DNA from: Beta vulgaris subsp. vulgaris
Lineage: Eukaryota > Streptophyta > Magnoliopsida > Caryophyllales > Amaranthaceae
DNA length: 64,000 nt
Reading direction: 5' to 3'
NCBI RefSeq assembly: GCF_026745355.1
Contig: NC_079203.1
Span: 7,569,627-7,633,626, forward strand
The translations under genes and the position numbers were made by a program. A model generated the notes under the pieces. That model had not been told where the DNA came from. It ran no database searches and saw only the letters and a program-made list of their open reading frames with translations. The first letter of the stretch is position 1. Each line of letters starts with the position of its first letter. This document shows, in pieces, positions 47,201 through 60,110 of the stretch.

Positions 47201-50200
47201 TCGGCCTTGACGACTAAAGTCCAGATCAGTTGCTAACTCCTGCTCACCTTGTCCTAATCGAAGCAGATATCGAGCGGGCACATCTCTCTAAACCAAACAG
47301 AAGAAAATTATTAAAGAATGAATTAAACAACCGTATTACCCGAACACTAATGAGCATATGTCAATCAGTCAACAAGCAACAGAAAGTACCTCCATTATCT
47401 TTTCAAAAAGATCATTCAGAGCCTGATTGGAGTGTGTTATAATTAGTGTTCTCTGGGAAGGACAGTTGTGATAAAGAACATTCAGGATCTGCACAGCAGT
47501 ATCAGTCTTTCCAGTACCAGGTGGACCTACCACCATTGTCAAGCCTGGCTGAACACCAGAAATAATTGCCCCCGTCTGCCAAAAGAGAGGTACAGGAAGA
47601 ACTATTAGTGATCAGATATCACTTTAAAATGTCTGCATCACAATTCATGATATCTCCCTCAAATGCATGGTATGCTTTTATTTAAAGAAGGCTGCCATTT
47701 CTGAAGCTGCATATTAAATTTTAACTGCTATAACAGATAGCTGAGTGACGGCAATAAAACACAAAATACTCACCATTTGCATAGAACAATATAAGCAAGA
47801 AGATCATAGACATACTCTGAAAATCAGAATACTAGTGCTCGTACCTAGTATCCAAAACGCAATGCAGGGTACATTAAGTTAGTTTAACTTAAGGGACCAA
47901 AACTTTCCCATAGTTGGACTTCACATTTAACTTATGTTAACTAACCATACAAGGACCAAAACTTTATATTATTGTTTTGAGAAATAGAGAAACAACCTAC
48001 AACAATTATCTGTAGTTTTCTCTCTCCTCTCTTCTTCTTTGGAAAAAAACTAATATCCCAAATATGCAAACTAAAATCTTGGTGATAGTAGTAACTTAGA
48101 AGGACATACGGAATCTTCCTACAAATTACCACGACTCTGATTTAAGTATGCAGATCCTCAAATTCTACCTTAAAGCTTAAACATCACTTTCACAAGCGAC
48201 AAAGAATCCTCTCTCACCTTCTTTCATCTGTACACCATTGATAAAGGTAAAGTTCCTTACTCTTTGTATATATTGTGTTTGCTTTCCGCAAGTATTTGCT
48301 GTTAGAAAAGGGGTTCCTTTTTAATCTAATTACAATGTCAAGTAACACTCATTGTAGCACTTCATAGCTAATCTGAAAGAGGGGTATTGTGATTCGATTT
48401 TTCTGTTGTGAGCCTTTTTTGTTTGAGTGACTGAGCGATGTGCTTCTAATCTGAAATCTTCTGCTGATGATATAGTTCAGATGACAGTTTATTTCTTGTG
48501 ACGAGGCTTGATAATTGCTTCTCATACTTGAAGCAGACATTAAGTCACTGAGAATGTCGATTTGGACAAGTTTCAATAGCTACTAGTATGCATCACAAAA
48601 ATAAAAATAAAACAAGCAAAAAAGCACAGAAATCACAGAAAACACAGTTTGCCTTTTCAAATAAATTTCCTGCCTTGTGTTTAGACTTTGTACTCTATTT
48701 TCCTTAAGACATAGAAATGTAGCAGAAAAATTTACAGAATTAAGACATGGATTTTAACAACGCATTTTAAAAATAAAATTTTCAGATCCTGGACAATAAA
48801 TTGTTTTAAAGCTTAAGTCCTAAAGTACCCTTCACCAGTATACATCATAAACCAAAAGGGCACAACCTAACTACCTAAGTGACTGTGCTGCCAGCATCAG
48901 CACCAGAAAATCAAAGCAGCCCCTTCTATTATAAAACTGCAATGTTTAATCAAAATTTTCATAGTCTAGTGCTATATCTTGGGTGCAGTAGACAATCCTG
49001 GAGCTCCACTTGTCAGAGGTCACATACGGAAAAAAATAAATACGTAGTAAACGATATTATAGCTTTATAAACAGAAGTAATCTCTATTATATAAGGCAAC
49101 ACATGGGGGACACCAAAAAATAGAAAAAGGAAAAAAAGAAAAGAAAAATAGAGGATAACTAAACTAACTCTTTCATTTGAATGAAAAAAGGGGGAAAGTG
49201 GGACATTTAAATTAAACATCAGTTTTTTGAGAAAATAAAATGTAAAAACAGCTTTTCTACCCAATCAATTTTATTTTTTACTTCATTTGCTATCACACGT
49301 TATCGCACACATTGCGTGCATGTAAGACTAGTTCATTTATAAACAAGCCTAGCGATAGAATAAAGAAGATCATCACATATGAGTGCTCTCTTCGAGGTTC
49401 AGGAATATAGAAATATACCACAAAATCCATAAAGAACACGGAAAAAGCCACATAGAACCTTTAAAACCACATTATTACAATATTAGTGACTGTCAGAATA
49501 TACCTGAGTAGGGGTAAATCTCACTGCATTCAGTTTTGGCTTGTCTTGGGGATATGGACCTGGATTAGGAGGAATATATGTCTCAACAACAAGTCTTTCT
49601 TGGATTGTACTAGCATCATTGGAGGCACTTAAATTAGATTTATTGCCAGGAAGAGCTTGCGCATTGCTTTTCAGCGTCTTTGGAAGTTTAATTCGAAATG
49701 GAGGCTCTGGAAGCAGGTTTTCTGAGCCATCTGGATTTAAGAAAGAAATCTGAAACCAAATGTTAACATGAGAAGGAGATAGTTCTATAAGATGTTATGG
49801 TGCACCAAAACAAATGCATGATTGATGCCAACAAAACAGCATTGTAACCTAGGCAAATATCACACCTGATAGTTTGGAAAACTGTCTTTCAAATGATCTG
49901 CATCCAGAAAAGTATCCTTAAAATCTACAGTCTCCAAAAGGTCAGGCATGTTAGTCCACTGAGCGGCTGAAGGATTTCCATAACCCAGAAATATGTTGTG
50001 CAACCAATCAGGAACTATACAAGTTTCATTCATAAGATCTCGAATAGATTCTAGAATTGCCTTGAAATTGTTTTCCTTTGGTTTTCTCCGCATCAACACA
50101 TTAAAAGTTCCGTACACATCTTCAGCTCCTTTCTCTGCAATATCTGTAACATCCATGTGGTACTGGGCTGCATCTAGAGCAACAGTTACTGTTCTCAACT

Positions 50201-53200
50201 CACCCTTGGGAGGCTTCCACTCATCACGTTTGATTCTCCCAGTAAAATCATTCATCAGGCCTCCATCCTCGTCTCGAATCTCTATTACTTCACATCCACG
50301 TACACACTGAAGCCCAAGCCGTTGAGGTACAGTTGCCTTAGAAGCTTCCTCTGTGCTCAATGGCTCAAATGAAGGGCGTATAGAAAGCAAAAATAAAACA
50401 TCATGCTCTTTTAATCCATCCCATTCAGATCTTATGTGTGATCTATAACTGGAAATGCTGTAAGTAATTTTTGCTGTAACTGCTGCTGGTTTTACTTCCC
50501 CAATGTTTGGTTGCTTCACCTCAGAAATCCTGAATTCTTTAATGGGAACAGCCATTCTTGACCAACCACGGAAGGCTGTTTCTCCTTCATTATTAATACA
50601 GGCAAGAAGGTGAGGCACGGCTTCCTGAATATCCTCCCGAATTTCATATGTTGACTCAAGACGAAAAAGATTAAAATTTCTTAACAAATAATCGTGCAGG
50701 GTCAAAAACTGCAGGTTAAGTTTTGGGAGAGCCAGGCATCCTTCTCCAGAGTAATTAATGTTAGGTACAAGACTTTCATCCCACATGATCTGCTCATTTG
50801 GGTAGAGTGGGAGAGCATTTATTGCTTCTTTCTGAGACTTTTGTTTCTCAAAAAAGGATACCATGACTTCAATAAGAAAATCAACCCTGTCTGACCAAGG
50901 ATCATTGTTTGAAATGAGTTTAAGCTGAATAAAAAAACAGAAAGGAAAACAATCAGAAAAAACATATTTGAAACAGTGTTTTCAAATAGCGAAGTCTGAA
51001 AACCGTGTTAAGTGTTAACCTTTAAGATAAAGAGCAACAAACCTTATAGCACACTAGGTCCTTAAGCTCTTTAGGTGAAAGAACAGACAATTTCTTTGAG
51101 AGATCAACACGCTTGTGTATTGCACCGACATTTGCTAAAGCTAGCTCCCGCAACTGAGGAACAGAAAATGCTTACAAAATTTTACAAAAATAGCCAGGTG
51201 AAACCAAGAAATAAGAATAAGAAGTAATCAAATAGATTTATCAACACAATCAAAGTCTACAAACCTTTGGAATTTTCTTGAAAGCAAGCAACTGAAAGGA
51301 CTGGAAACGATCATAGTGTGCTTGAAGGACTTCATCATCGGTCAGTTGTGTCCCTTCATGATCATTAATCTCAAAGGTTTCATAAAATTGCAGCAAGTCA
51401 ACCAATTGCGAAAACAGCTTTCCTCTTCCATGAGTATAAAGCGCACTTAAGTGACATTTGGCAACCACCGCAACATCAGCAACCAAAGGTCTCAAGTATC
51501 TGCCATAGCCAACAGAGTTTGAATGATCTAACTAAACTAATGGATGGAAAACTGCGATTACGATGGCCAGAAAATTTATATGAAATGGCAACCGTATAAC
51601 ATTTGATAAGTGACAGCCATTACATCAGTATCATAGACTAACAAGCGACAAACAAAACCACATACATCTTCATGTACAAAACATCACTCCCAGAGTCAAC
51701 ATTAAAGTTTTTGCCCTACTTCTATTCATTAACATATACTCCCTCCATTTACAAATAACTGTTATTCTTACACTTTTCACGCATACCAATGCAGAACTTT
51801 GAGGACGAATATCTCTAGTTTTGTATTTGTAAAAATATAAAAAGTACATATTACTAAAAATACATAATAAGAAGAATCTAACAACACCCCACATGACTAT
51901 ATTTATATTCATGTATAAATCACAAACGATTGTCAAAGTGAAATTTGTGAATAATATAAAAGGTCAAAGTGTAACAATTGAAAAAAACTACGTCCTCTGT
52001 TTCTTTTAGTTGTTCCATTTCTCTTTTACATGTTTGCCAACACACAATTTATACCTTTAAAATCTCTAATTGTACACAAGTAAAAATTATAAAAAGTTAA
52101 TATTTGGAAAGTATATATTGAGACGAATCCAACAAGCTGTGATAGAATCAGCCAAGGCTCCACTGAATTTTGTTTTACACTAGATGCAAGAAAAAGGGGA
52201 AGGCAAGAGATCCACCTTAATACCGTATTTTGGCAGCATGTGACAGCTCAGCAGGGTAGTGGGATGACACCAAATGAAAGTGAGAATGAGAGGAATAATC
52301 GAGAGAGAGAATATGACGTGTGTAGTACATGGGGTAGTATAAATAGTAATCATTGGGAAAAGGGAAAGGTATTCAGAAAAAGTGAGTTATTTCGCCTTGT
52401 TTCTATCTAATTTACCTTATATTATGGGCTCCTGCTATAGAATATGTGACAGATCCCATTTGACTATGCTTTTCCTTACGGGAAGTTAACTAAAGACAGT
52501 CAAACTTCATGTGATGAATAGAGTCAAAAGTCAATATGGAACAACTAAAAAAAAGGAAGTTTTTGGGATCCTAGCACTGAGAAGAGAGTCCTCCGGTCCT
52601 TTTCATAACAGTCTTAATTTTATAAGATGTGAGACACACCAAGGTGCATGCATCTTGTAGGCGAGGCGCACCTTTATTTGCTTTTTTTCCGAACACATAT
52701 GATGGTCGGGGCAGATTTAGGGTTTCACAAAGAAGCATCCGAGACAGAGAACAAGACGGGTTTGGTTAGTTTTTTGGAGGCTAAGCTTCGAAAAAAATGG
52801 AACATTACATTTGCACTGGTTTGTTGTTTTGGAAGGAGAAATATCAACCCCTAGAAAAAGAAGGAACCATCCCCATGCTCGCTGAAAGCATTTTTTTTTT
52901 AAAAAAAAAAAAAAAAAAAACATTAATTTATGAAACATTTCAAATACAGCACTTCAGATTCCAAAATAAGACTTAGACCCTGGGCAGCCATTCCACAAAT
53001 CAGAGCACAAAAGCAATGAAACACGTAGCACAAAGCCACAAGCCAAACCTCAAAAAGTCAAAATATAATCATCAGGAATCCCCTAGCTTCAATAAAACTA
53101 GCAATATATGCACGATGCGTGCGACATTATATCAATATTAATAGTAACATCAATAAGTGTTAAAAAAACTAACTTAAGAATGTAATATTTCTGGTGAATA

Positions 53201-56200
53201 TTGATGTGCTTTATGATTTTTTATTTGCATTGCTCCCGAAAGGACTATGTTGAGGTACGATATGTTATCTTATTTGGTAGATAATTCAACAACTCTCCTT
53301 CTAAAATGATCTAGTTTTTTATTTATTTAAAAATACATATATTTTATAGGCGTATTTTATGATTAGTAATTGAATTTCATTCGCTAATTTAGGAAAACTA
53401 TGGTGACTAGTGCTTCAATCAAAAAAAAATTAGAAATTGATATTACCTGATGCTTTATGTTTATTTCTTTAATAATTTATTATTCCAACTGATTCTGAGC
53501 CCCGAAAAATAAAAATAAAATGATATTTTTTAAGTTTCTTAATTCTTTTATGCTTTGTTAATGCATATTAATTGAAATTGTTATTGCAATTGAGAGTTTA
53601 AATAGTACGAATCTCTATAAATTTTTTCTTTATAACCGTTTAAAAGTTGATTTTGTCATCAGTTTATTTTGAATTGTGAGTCTCCTCTTTTTACACGTTT
53701 TTATGTATTTCTTTTTGGTAATGTAGAACTTTCCTTGTTACCCATATTCGTAAATGAGGAAAGAATTAAGAACATCTTTAATTTATTATTTTTTGTGAGA
53801 TTAAGGGTATATAAGTCTTTTCAAAGGGGGACACCATAGCTCACCCCTTGACTTATATAATAGAGATATGCTTACATAACATTGCTATACTTTAATTTAT
53901 GAAACATTTCAAATACAGCACTTTAGATTCCTAAATAAGACATAGACCCTGGGCAGCCATTCCACAAATCAGAGCACACAAGCAGTGAAACACGTAGCAC
54001 AAAGCCACAAGCCAAACCTCAAAAAGTCAAAATATAATCATCGGGAATCCCCTAGCTTTAATAAAATATGCTTACATAACATTGCTAGTCCTCAATGTAG
54101 ATATCATCATAAAAGGCATGATTCCTTTAATGACTGTGTGTACAAACTACTCTAGGCATCTTGAGCAACAGCCTAAGGGGGAAAAGAAAAAAGCAAGGCT
54201 TCACTGCTACCTATTTATTCCCTAATTTCATCATTTCCTCTTGGTCCCAAGTGAACCTCCAGAAGAATATTCCCCCCATAGCAACTACAGAATTGCAGTT
54301 CTATGACACCAAATTCATAATTTTGTGCGATAAAGATCATTACCATCCCATTTCAGATATCACCCTAGAAACGAAAAGCTTTGCTTTCATATGTGCCCAA
54401 ATTACTATTTCAAAGAAATCATGTATAAAACTATACAAGAAGCTAAATATCGTTTAGATGCCAAAAAGAACCATAATTCTTCAGACAAATTAATTTTATG
54501 ATCATCCACTTATCCACAAAGGGTGTTTTTCCCTTAATAAACGATCACCAGCTCAGCTGAAGCTATAAATCTCCAATAACTCTGTTCAATTGGAATCACT
54601 CAATATCTGAATTTATACCTATAAGGAACAAATTAGTTCTTCCATAATTGTTCAAAAGCACAAACCCATTCATAAAGAGCAAATTAGTTGTTCCGTAATT
54701 GTTCAAAAGCACAAGCCCAAGGTCCAGAACTGAAGAACACTCAGCATCATTAAGGGAGGTAGTCAAAATTAGACATACAACAGTTGACTAAAAAGAAAAT
54801 TCAGGAAAACAGATAAAGAGAGAACAGTGCGGGCTTTGCTCTCACTCCACTAGGTCCTCCGCCCTGTTCCTCCCTCCAAAGTCTAGAACAAACAAGCAGT
54901 TCACTTTATCATGGCGGCGTCATAAAAGGATTTTCAAAAACCCGTTTAAAAAGCAAAAATCGTCGAGAAATAGATTCCAAAAACCATACCTCCTTGTTGG
55001 CAGTTGGCTTAATAAATCAATAAGGAACTCCATAAACCTCTCACAGTACAAGACACAAGCATCATCAACTTCTTGAAAACCATTTACACTAAGTCCTCCT
55101 GGATCATCATGCTGTGTGCAGATTAACACCTCAGAATCCAATATCTGCAAAGTAACACGTTCAAGTAATCAAGCCCTCGATAGTATGCCAAAAAGGAACT
55201 AAAACAAGTAACCACTTAGCACATAAGTAGTAATAATCTAGAAATTAGTATAGAATCCTGAAGAGGCACATACTGCCAAGAACTCCATGACGAAATTTCT
55301 CAAGAATGTTGCTTCCAGAGAATTTGAGGGATCATAATTCTCTCCCCTTTTCTTAGCCTTCTTAGCTTCTGCTTTCGTCATCTTTTTCCATTTCTTTATC
55401 AAATCAGGATTTACACATAGCTCCATCTGACCAGCAGCAACACCAACTAGATCAATAAAAAGAATAGAGAAAAAAGTAAAACATATTATGTGAAGTAACA
55501 CATCTTAAAGTCTACCTGAAAACGACCATATGACAAGCTATGCCAGCATTGCAGACTCGCCAGTCTTAAGACAGTATCGCTGACAACTTCATCTTCCAAA
55601 CTCTGCAAGCACAAGTTCCATGAACACGTATTCTGTTAGCTAACAGCTTCTCTTATTCAATATTTCAGCAGAAGACTATATCCCTGCTTTCTGGACTTTA
55701 ATCCAAGGATTAAGGATATCATGTTAAAGATAAAAACAAAGGTGAGATGCCCTGTGATTTTAGAGGTGCAACGCACCATACATACTAATTAAGGAGCATA
55801 ACGATATAAAATCTAACCACTTAAAATAAACGGACATGGCATACTAATTACCATCAAGTATTGCTATAATAACAAAAAAAAAAAAAAAAAAAAACCAGCC
55901 ATGTCAAAGACAAAGAAGACTCAAAACTAATTACATCTTACACAGTAAACGCCACAAGCAGCCCTCATAAGCAAGCATAGGGTAAGATTTTAGCATACCT
56001 GAAAGACATTAATCATGAAAACCAAGTAGTTGGTCTTCTCTGCAATACTAAATCTATCTCCCTGCACCACATATCACACATAAAAATATATAAACAACAT
56101 TGCAACATATTCCTTAAACACGCATACGAGATCAAACAATCACTTAACCCAATACCAGTATCACGTATTCGAAGCACAATGTATCAACAAAGAACAAACC

Positions 56201-56808
56201 TGATCCTTAAGCCGAAGAACCCTCTCCAAGAATGCTTTGAACCCATCTTTCCTATCATGAAAACACACCCAAGCTGCCACATTTTCTCTAAACTGCAAAA
56301 TTATCCAAAAAAAAACATAAGAAATTCACTAAAAACTCCAAGACAAATCCAAATCAAAACAAAACCAAACCAACAAACCAACCTTCTCATTGATCATGAG
56401 TATCATAGACATAACATGCTCAAAACTGGCGGTTTCGGGGTCGAAATAAGGCCAAAGATAGTTCTCCAAATACTGGCTAATCTCCAAAATCATAACCCTC
56501 TGCAACGGGACCGGTTTTCGGCCGCTCTTCACGAGCAACTCTTTACGGTAAATATCCTTGACAAGCTCAGAATCAAAGGGTTTCCTGGAATTGGAATCAT
56601 TACCTCCGGATTTAATCCAATTATCGGCTGCAATCTTAGTAAGTGGGTCTCGCTTAATTTCGGAAAGACTGATGGAATTGGGCGCATTTGAAATAGGGAT
56701 TGAATCAGGGGTTTTTTCAACGGCGATATTATGCGCGATTTCGACTGGGTATTCTGCTACTCTGTGACGCTTGAAATCGTAGGTTCCAGTTCCGTATACT
56801 TTCGTCAT
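44236..56808 (-). CDS. AQR: RNA helicase Aquarius (intron-binding protein)
   Basis: Superfamily-1 helicase of the spliceosomal intron-binding complex. It binds the intron upstream of the branch point and couples splicing to other steps; Arabidopsis loss is embryo-lethal (EMB2765). Fourteen exons: 56383-56808, 56200-56292, 55999-56061, 55516-55602, 55274-55426, 54990-55144, 51265-51499, 51043-51153, 49866-50924, 49504-49749, 47390-47575, 46133-47287, 45493-45843 and 44236-44547. Phases agree throughout, giving 1543 residues, slightly longer than Arabidopsis. Residues 1-850 form the helical N-terminal and beta-barrel parts. Walker A GPPGTGKT is at 893-900, MEESAQ at 1128-1133, GDHHQLPP at 1162-1169, [10 protein letters not shown] at 1329-1338 and [13 protein letters not shown] at 1359-1371. 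An acidic low-complexity tail starts near 1441. No defect is seen. Confidence 0.95.
45873..45897. repeat. (TA)n microsatellite in AQR intron 12
   Basis: About ten TA dinucleotides between exons 12 and 13 of AQR. Confidence 0.9.
49081..49331 (+). mobile_element. Non-autonomous Helitron (family 1, copy E) in AQR intron 10
   Basis: A 251-bp element. The 5' end TCTCTATTATATAAGG follows an A, and the 3' end CTAG precedes a T. The palindromic GCACACATTGCGTGC lies just before the 3' end. TC...CTRR ends, a 3' hairpin, A|T insertion and no duplication are Helitron hallmarks. It is the only family-1 copy in plus orientation, and the shortest. Confidence 0.75.
51738..52560. mobile_element. Stowaway-like MITE fragments in AQR intron 6
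   Basis: CTCCCTCCATTTACAAATAA at 51738 has a diverged inverted partner near 51965-51990. A second head, CCTCTGTTTCTTTTAGTTGT near 51995, has an inverted partner at 52537-52560. Both heads resemble Stowaway ends. Neither pair shows clean TA duplications, so the elements are decayed or nested. Confidence 0.5.
52924..53097 (+). repeat. Direct duplication, copy 1, split by a Helitron
   Basis: The sequence from TTAATTTATGAAACATTTC to AATAAAA, continuing at 53867-53890 as TATGCTTACATAACATTGCTA, is repeated at 53893-54090. The copies differ at a few bases only. Both lie in AQR intron 6. Confidence 0.85.
53098..53866 (-). mobile_element. Non-autonomous Helitron (family 1, copy A) in AQR intron 6
   Basis: A 769-bp minus-strand element. 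Its 5' end TCTCTATTATATAAG is at 53866 and its 3' end CTAG at 53101-53098, with a shortened hairpin (GCACGATGCGTGC on the plus strand) beside it. The neighbouring duplicate at 54056-54068 reads AATAAAATATGC without the element, so insertion was exactly between A and T with no duplication. No Rep/helicase is encoded. Confidence 0.85.
53893..54090 (+). repeat. Direct duplication, copy 2 (Helitron-free)
   Basis: Second copy of the block at 52924-53097 plus 53867-53890. It is uninterrupted and so gives the empty site for Helitron copy A. Confidence 0.85.
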
Positions 56809-56854
56809 TGTTTAAGTGAAGAAGATGAAGTTAGTTGAAGATGAAGGGGTTTTT

Positions 56855-56864
56855 CTAGGGTTTT
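56855..56864 (-). promoter_or_regulatory. Telo-box-like motif upstream of AQR
   Basis: On the minus strand AAAACCCTAG lies about 50 bases before the AQR start codon, in CT-rich sequence compatible with a 5' leader. It differs from the consensus AAACCCTAA at the last base. Confidence 0.35.
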
Positions 56865-57149
56865 AGGGAGAGGAGAGAGAAAAGGGAAATGGTGAGAGTT
56901 GAGATTTGTTGATAGTGTTTAGTGAGGATAAGAGAGTGGGTTTTGGTGTTTGTAGGGAGAAATAAGGCGGTAGTAATGGTGGACGAGAAAGAGAGTGAAG
57001 GCGGCGTCTGCGAGTTTATGCTAGTGTGTGTCTTTGAGCCTCCGATTGCATTCGTTCTTTTGCTCGTGGTGCGGAAATTAGGAGTGCACACGTTGGTAAT
57101 TGGTATGATTGAGATAATGCTTATGAATTAGGGCATGTTCTCCCCATCT

Positions 57150-57325
57150 TATTTTCAGTTCAGTTCAATTCAATTCAGTTTAGTTCAGTTCAGTTCAGTT
57201 CAGTTCAATTCAATTCAATTCTTGACAATACTTTTACTCTCACATATCACTACTCATTTCAGTTCAGTTCAGTTCAGTTCAATTCAGTTCAGTTCAAATC
57301 AGATCAGTTCATTTCAGTTCAACTG
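57150..57325 (+). repeat. (TTCAG/TTCAA)n pentanucleotide repeat
   Basis: Two blocks of TTCAGTTCAATTCAGTT-type pentamers, 57153-57222 and 57258-57325, separated by about 35 bases of unrelated sequence. Confidence 0.9.
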
Positions 57326-57861
57326 TTTTATGCCGAAGAGAATATGCCCTTAGAGGGTTTAGAAGAATATTAAATTTGAATCTTATTATTATTGTTTAAA
57401 GATATTTTCTTGATTTGAGTGAATGTTGATTTTGTTGAATTCGAATGTTCATTTGCGTGTCGTGTTATATATTCACTCACATATATGTACCAGAGTTGGA
57501 TATGGTATTGAAGATTTTCGTAGACCGACGACTGTAGTTGGCAAGTGTGAAACGATGAAGGAGGTGTGATAGCATGGTGTGTTGCAGCAAGTATATGAGT
57601 TCAAGATGATGTGCTTATATAGATGTAGCTACGAAGCATGATGACATAGCGTTATGGAGGATGAGCCAAGGGGGAGCGTCGAGAGCTAGCAGTTCGCAGT
57701 CTTGGAACCTGCGCTCGAAGGTTGTGCCTTGCGTCCGCATGATATAGTGCACCATGATGTTTGTGTGGATGCAAGTCCCGGGGTTTTGCCGTACAAGGGG
57801 GAGTTTTTCTACCTTGCTTAGATTTCCTTCTCCAATTAGGTTTCTAATTATTCCCTTAATA
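57326..57861. other. Gene-free stretch with possible retroelement relic
   Basis: No coding signal. TACAAGGGGGAGTTTTTC near 57800 resembles a polypurine tract beside an LTR, but I see no paired repeat or coding sequence. Confidence 0.3.
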
Positions 57862-58139
57862 TCTATACAAATATATTAAAAGGCGTGCGAATTGAAAACA
57901 AGAAACTGTGCCACGTGGCGCTCTCCCTAAGGAGTTTTAGTTCATGTAATTCATGTACACTAAAAAAAAAATAAGAAATTGCATAGTGTAGGGTTTGATC
58001 CCAAGACCTCAAGTACATATACAAATGCTCTAACCACTAGGCTAAGTTATATTTAGTGTTATTATTGTAAAGTATTATATTAATAAATGAAATTTTTTCT
58101 TACCCGGGGCATAGCCATTAGCCCGGGCCTAATAATTAG
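57862..58139 (+). mobile_element. Non-autonomous Helitron (family 2)
   Basis: A 278-bp element. The 5' end TCTATACAAATATATTAAAA follows an A. The 3' end TTAG precedes a T and is preceded by a hairpin formed by CCCGGGGC and GCCCGGG (58103-58127). No flanking duplication. Ends and hairpin differ from family 1. The interior has no gene. Confidence 0.75.
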
Positions 58140-58777
58140 TTAATATGGAAGTCGTGTATTATTATTATGCCATAAGAGATTTAATTCATAGAAAGGAGAG
58201 AGTAATTTATCTAGAGAGACTTCTAAAGAGAGATTATGGAGTATAGAGAGATTGAATTATCTTATGGTAATCATATCATAAACTTTAAAAGTCCTATTGT
58301 AGTTTATGCTTTTCTCCCTGTTTAAGGATTTCCATGTAAAATCATGTATGTTCTTTATTGCTTTAAGTTCTTTCAACCTGTTTGTTATACTTCGATTGCT
58401 CGATTTGCTAGCGCATGCAATATTTTTTCCCAGTACCATCTACACGTTATCCTACACTTGTTAGTTTGATACGTAACTCAGTTTTCGGATATTGTAAAGA
58501 AAAAATTGCACACATTAATAAAGGGTTAAAACAAATTAGTATCAAATTTTTTCAAAAGATGGTAAATATACAACGTCATGTTCAGTCACAACTCACAAGT
58601 GACATTTATTTTAAGTAAAAAGCATATTTGTTATTTTTAGGATAGGATCCAATACTAACTTATTCGACATCTTTCTACCAAAAATGTTTCGATTTACAGA
58701 AGGGAACAATTCACATTCAAATTTTTGGACTTTTGAAAATTGAACTTATTTTTCTCGCCATGATAACACTACTAAAA
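58140..58777. other. Gene-free stretch
   Basis: AT-rich. I see no coding, RNA or repeat feature. Confidence 0.45.
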
Positions 58778-59527
58778 CTAGTCTTATATGCACGTGATGT
58801 GTGCGTTAATTTCGAAACTTGTTATTTTATTATAGATTTTTTTGCCAAATGCAACCCTTCAAAGTGACCAATTTGTTAATTGCAACTCTTTAATTGCAAT
58901 ATCTTCAAATTACAACCTCAAATAAGCCAAACACTTTTAAGTTGCACCCTAAACCCAACTTATCTTCACGCCTTTTAGACTGCAACTTAAAAGTGTTTGC
59001 TTTATTTGAGGCTGCAATTGAAGATATATATTGAAATGAAATTAAGGGCAGCAAATAACAAAATGACCGCTTTAAAGGGATGCATTTGGCAAAATTATTA
59101 TATATACTTCACTCATACTATAACTATGCTTACACTTAAAATGTCAAAGATTAAAAGTTAGATGAATTCAGATACCTTAATTCGCTAATATAAAAAACTA
59201 ATAAAGATTGTGAGTAAATTTTAATATTAATTTTTTGTGACTGAATTAAAGACTATTAAAGGTAGTGAGTGTTTCAGACTTTCCAGGAGGACGTCATTAT
59301 ACCATATTTTCATATAGAAAAAGGTTAAATATTTTGTCCATTTAATGTTCTGATTGAAAATTTTGACATTACCATTTTTAACTTGTTTTGAATGGCAAGT
59401 TCAAATGGGAAATGATTCTTGAATTGTTTTCTTTTGTAATTTTTTCATTTCATTAGAGCACTAAGGGTAATTTAGTACTTCCAAATAAGGACACCATTTT
59501 TCTTCCCCTTCCCTTATATAATAGAGA
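58778..59527 (-). mobile_element. Non-autonomous Helitron (family 1, copy B)
   Basis: A 750-bp minus-strand element. 5' end TCTCTATTATATAAGG is at 59527 and the 3' CTAG at 58778-58781, flanked by A and T as expected. The hairpin beside the 3' end is diverged. A diverged inverted repeat near 58855-59095 (CAAATGCAACCCTTCAAAG and its partner) makes up much of the interior. Confidence 0.75.
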
Positions 59528-59529
59528 TA

Positions 59530-60110
59530 CTATAATTTTTTGCACGCGATGCGTGCTTGAATTTTTTTCGAAACAGAAACTCGATTTTCTTCAGCATAAA
59601 AGTCAAAATTTGAACATTAGACATACAAAGTATATTGTTTTTTCGTTGCAAAATTTGATTGGTTTAGTTTCTGTCGCTTAAGTTTCTCACCATTCTTTTG
59701 GTTTTTTTTTTTTCTTTTCAAAGTTAAATTCTATGAACAAAATAGAAATTTTATTGAATTTATTTATGATTTCTAATATTATAATTTTTTAATTGATTTT
59801 TGAATTAAATACTTTACTTCATAAATTGTAAAGAAAGTGGACACTTTGATTTCAAGTCAATTTTTTTCATAGGTTGTAGTTTGTAAGTGAATTATTAAGT
59901 TTTATAAAGTTTCCTCAATTTAGTTATTTGCATAACGTAAATTATGCAATTTTATGATTTTAGTTGACTTGTGAGTGATTGTTATAATTATATTTTTGGT
60001 ATTTTTGTTTGAAGCCCCCTTGTGAATTTGTAATTTAGTATGGGAAAGGGGGCAAAATAGGCATTTCAAAAAAGGACACCGTTGCTCCCCCTTCCCTTAT
60101 ATAATAGAGA
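59530..60110 (-). mobile_element. Non-autonomous Helitron (family 1, copy C)
   Basis: A 581-bp minus-strand element directly next to copy B, only two bases apart. 5' end TCTCTATTATATAAGGG is at 60110. A perfect hairpin sequence, GCACGCGATGCGTGC, lies at 59542-59556. The 3' tip is degenerate (CTAT on the plus strand in place of CTAG). Confidence 0.7.

Noticed and set aside
46819..47442. Additional open frames opposite and alongside the AQR helicase exons
   Set aside because: They are shadows of the AQR coding sequence in other frames and carry no domain of their own.
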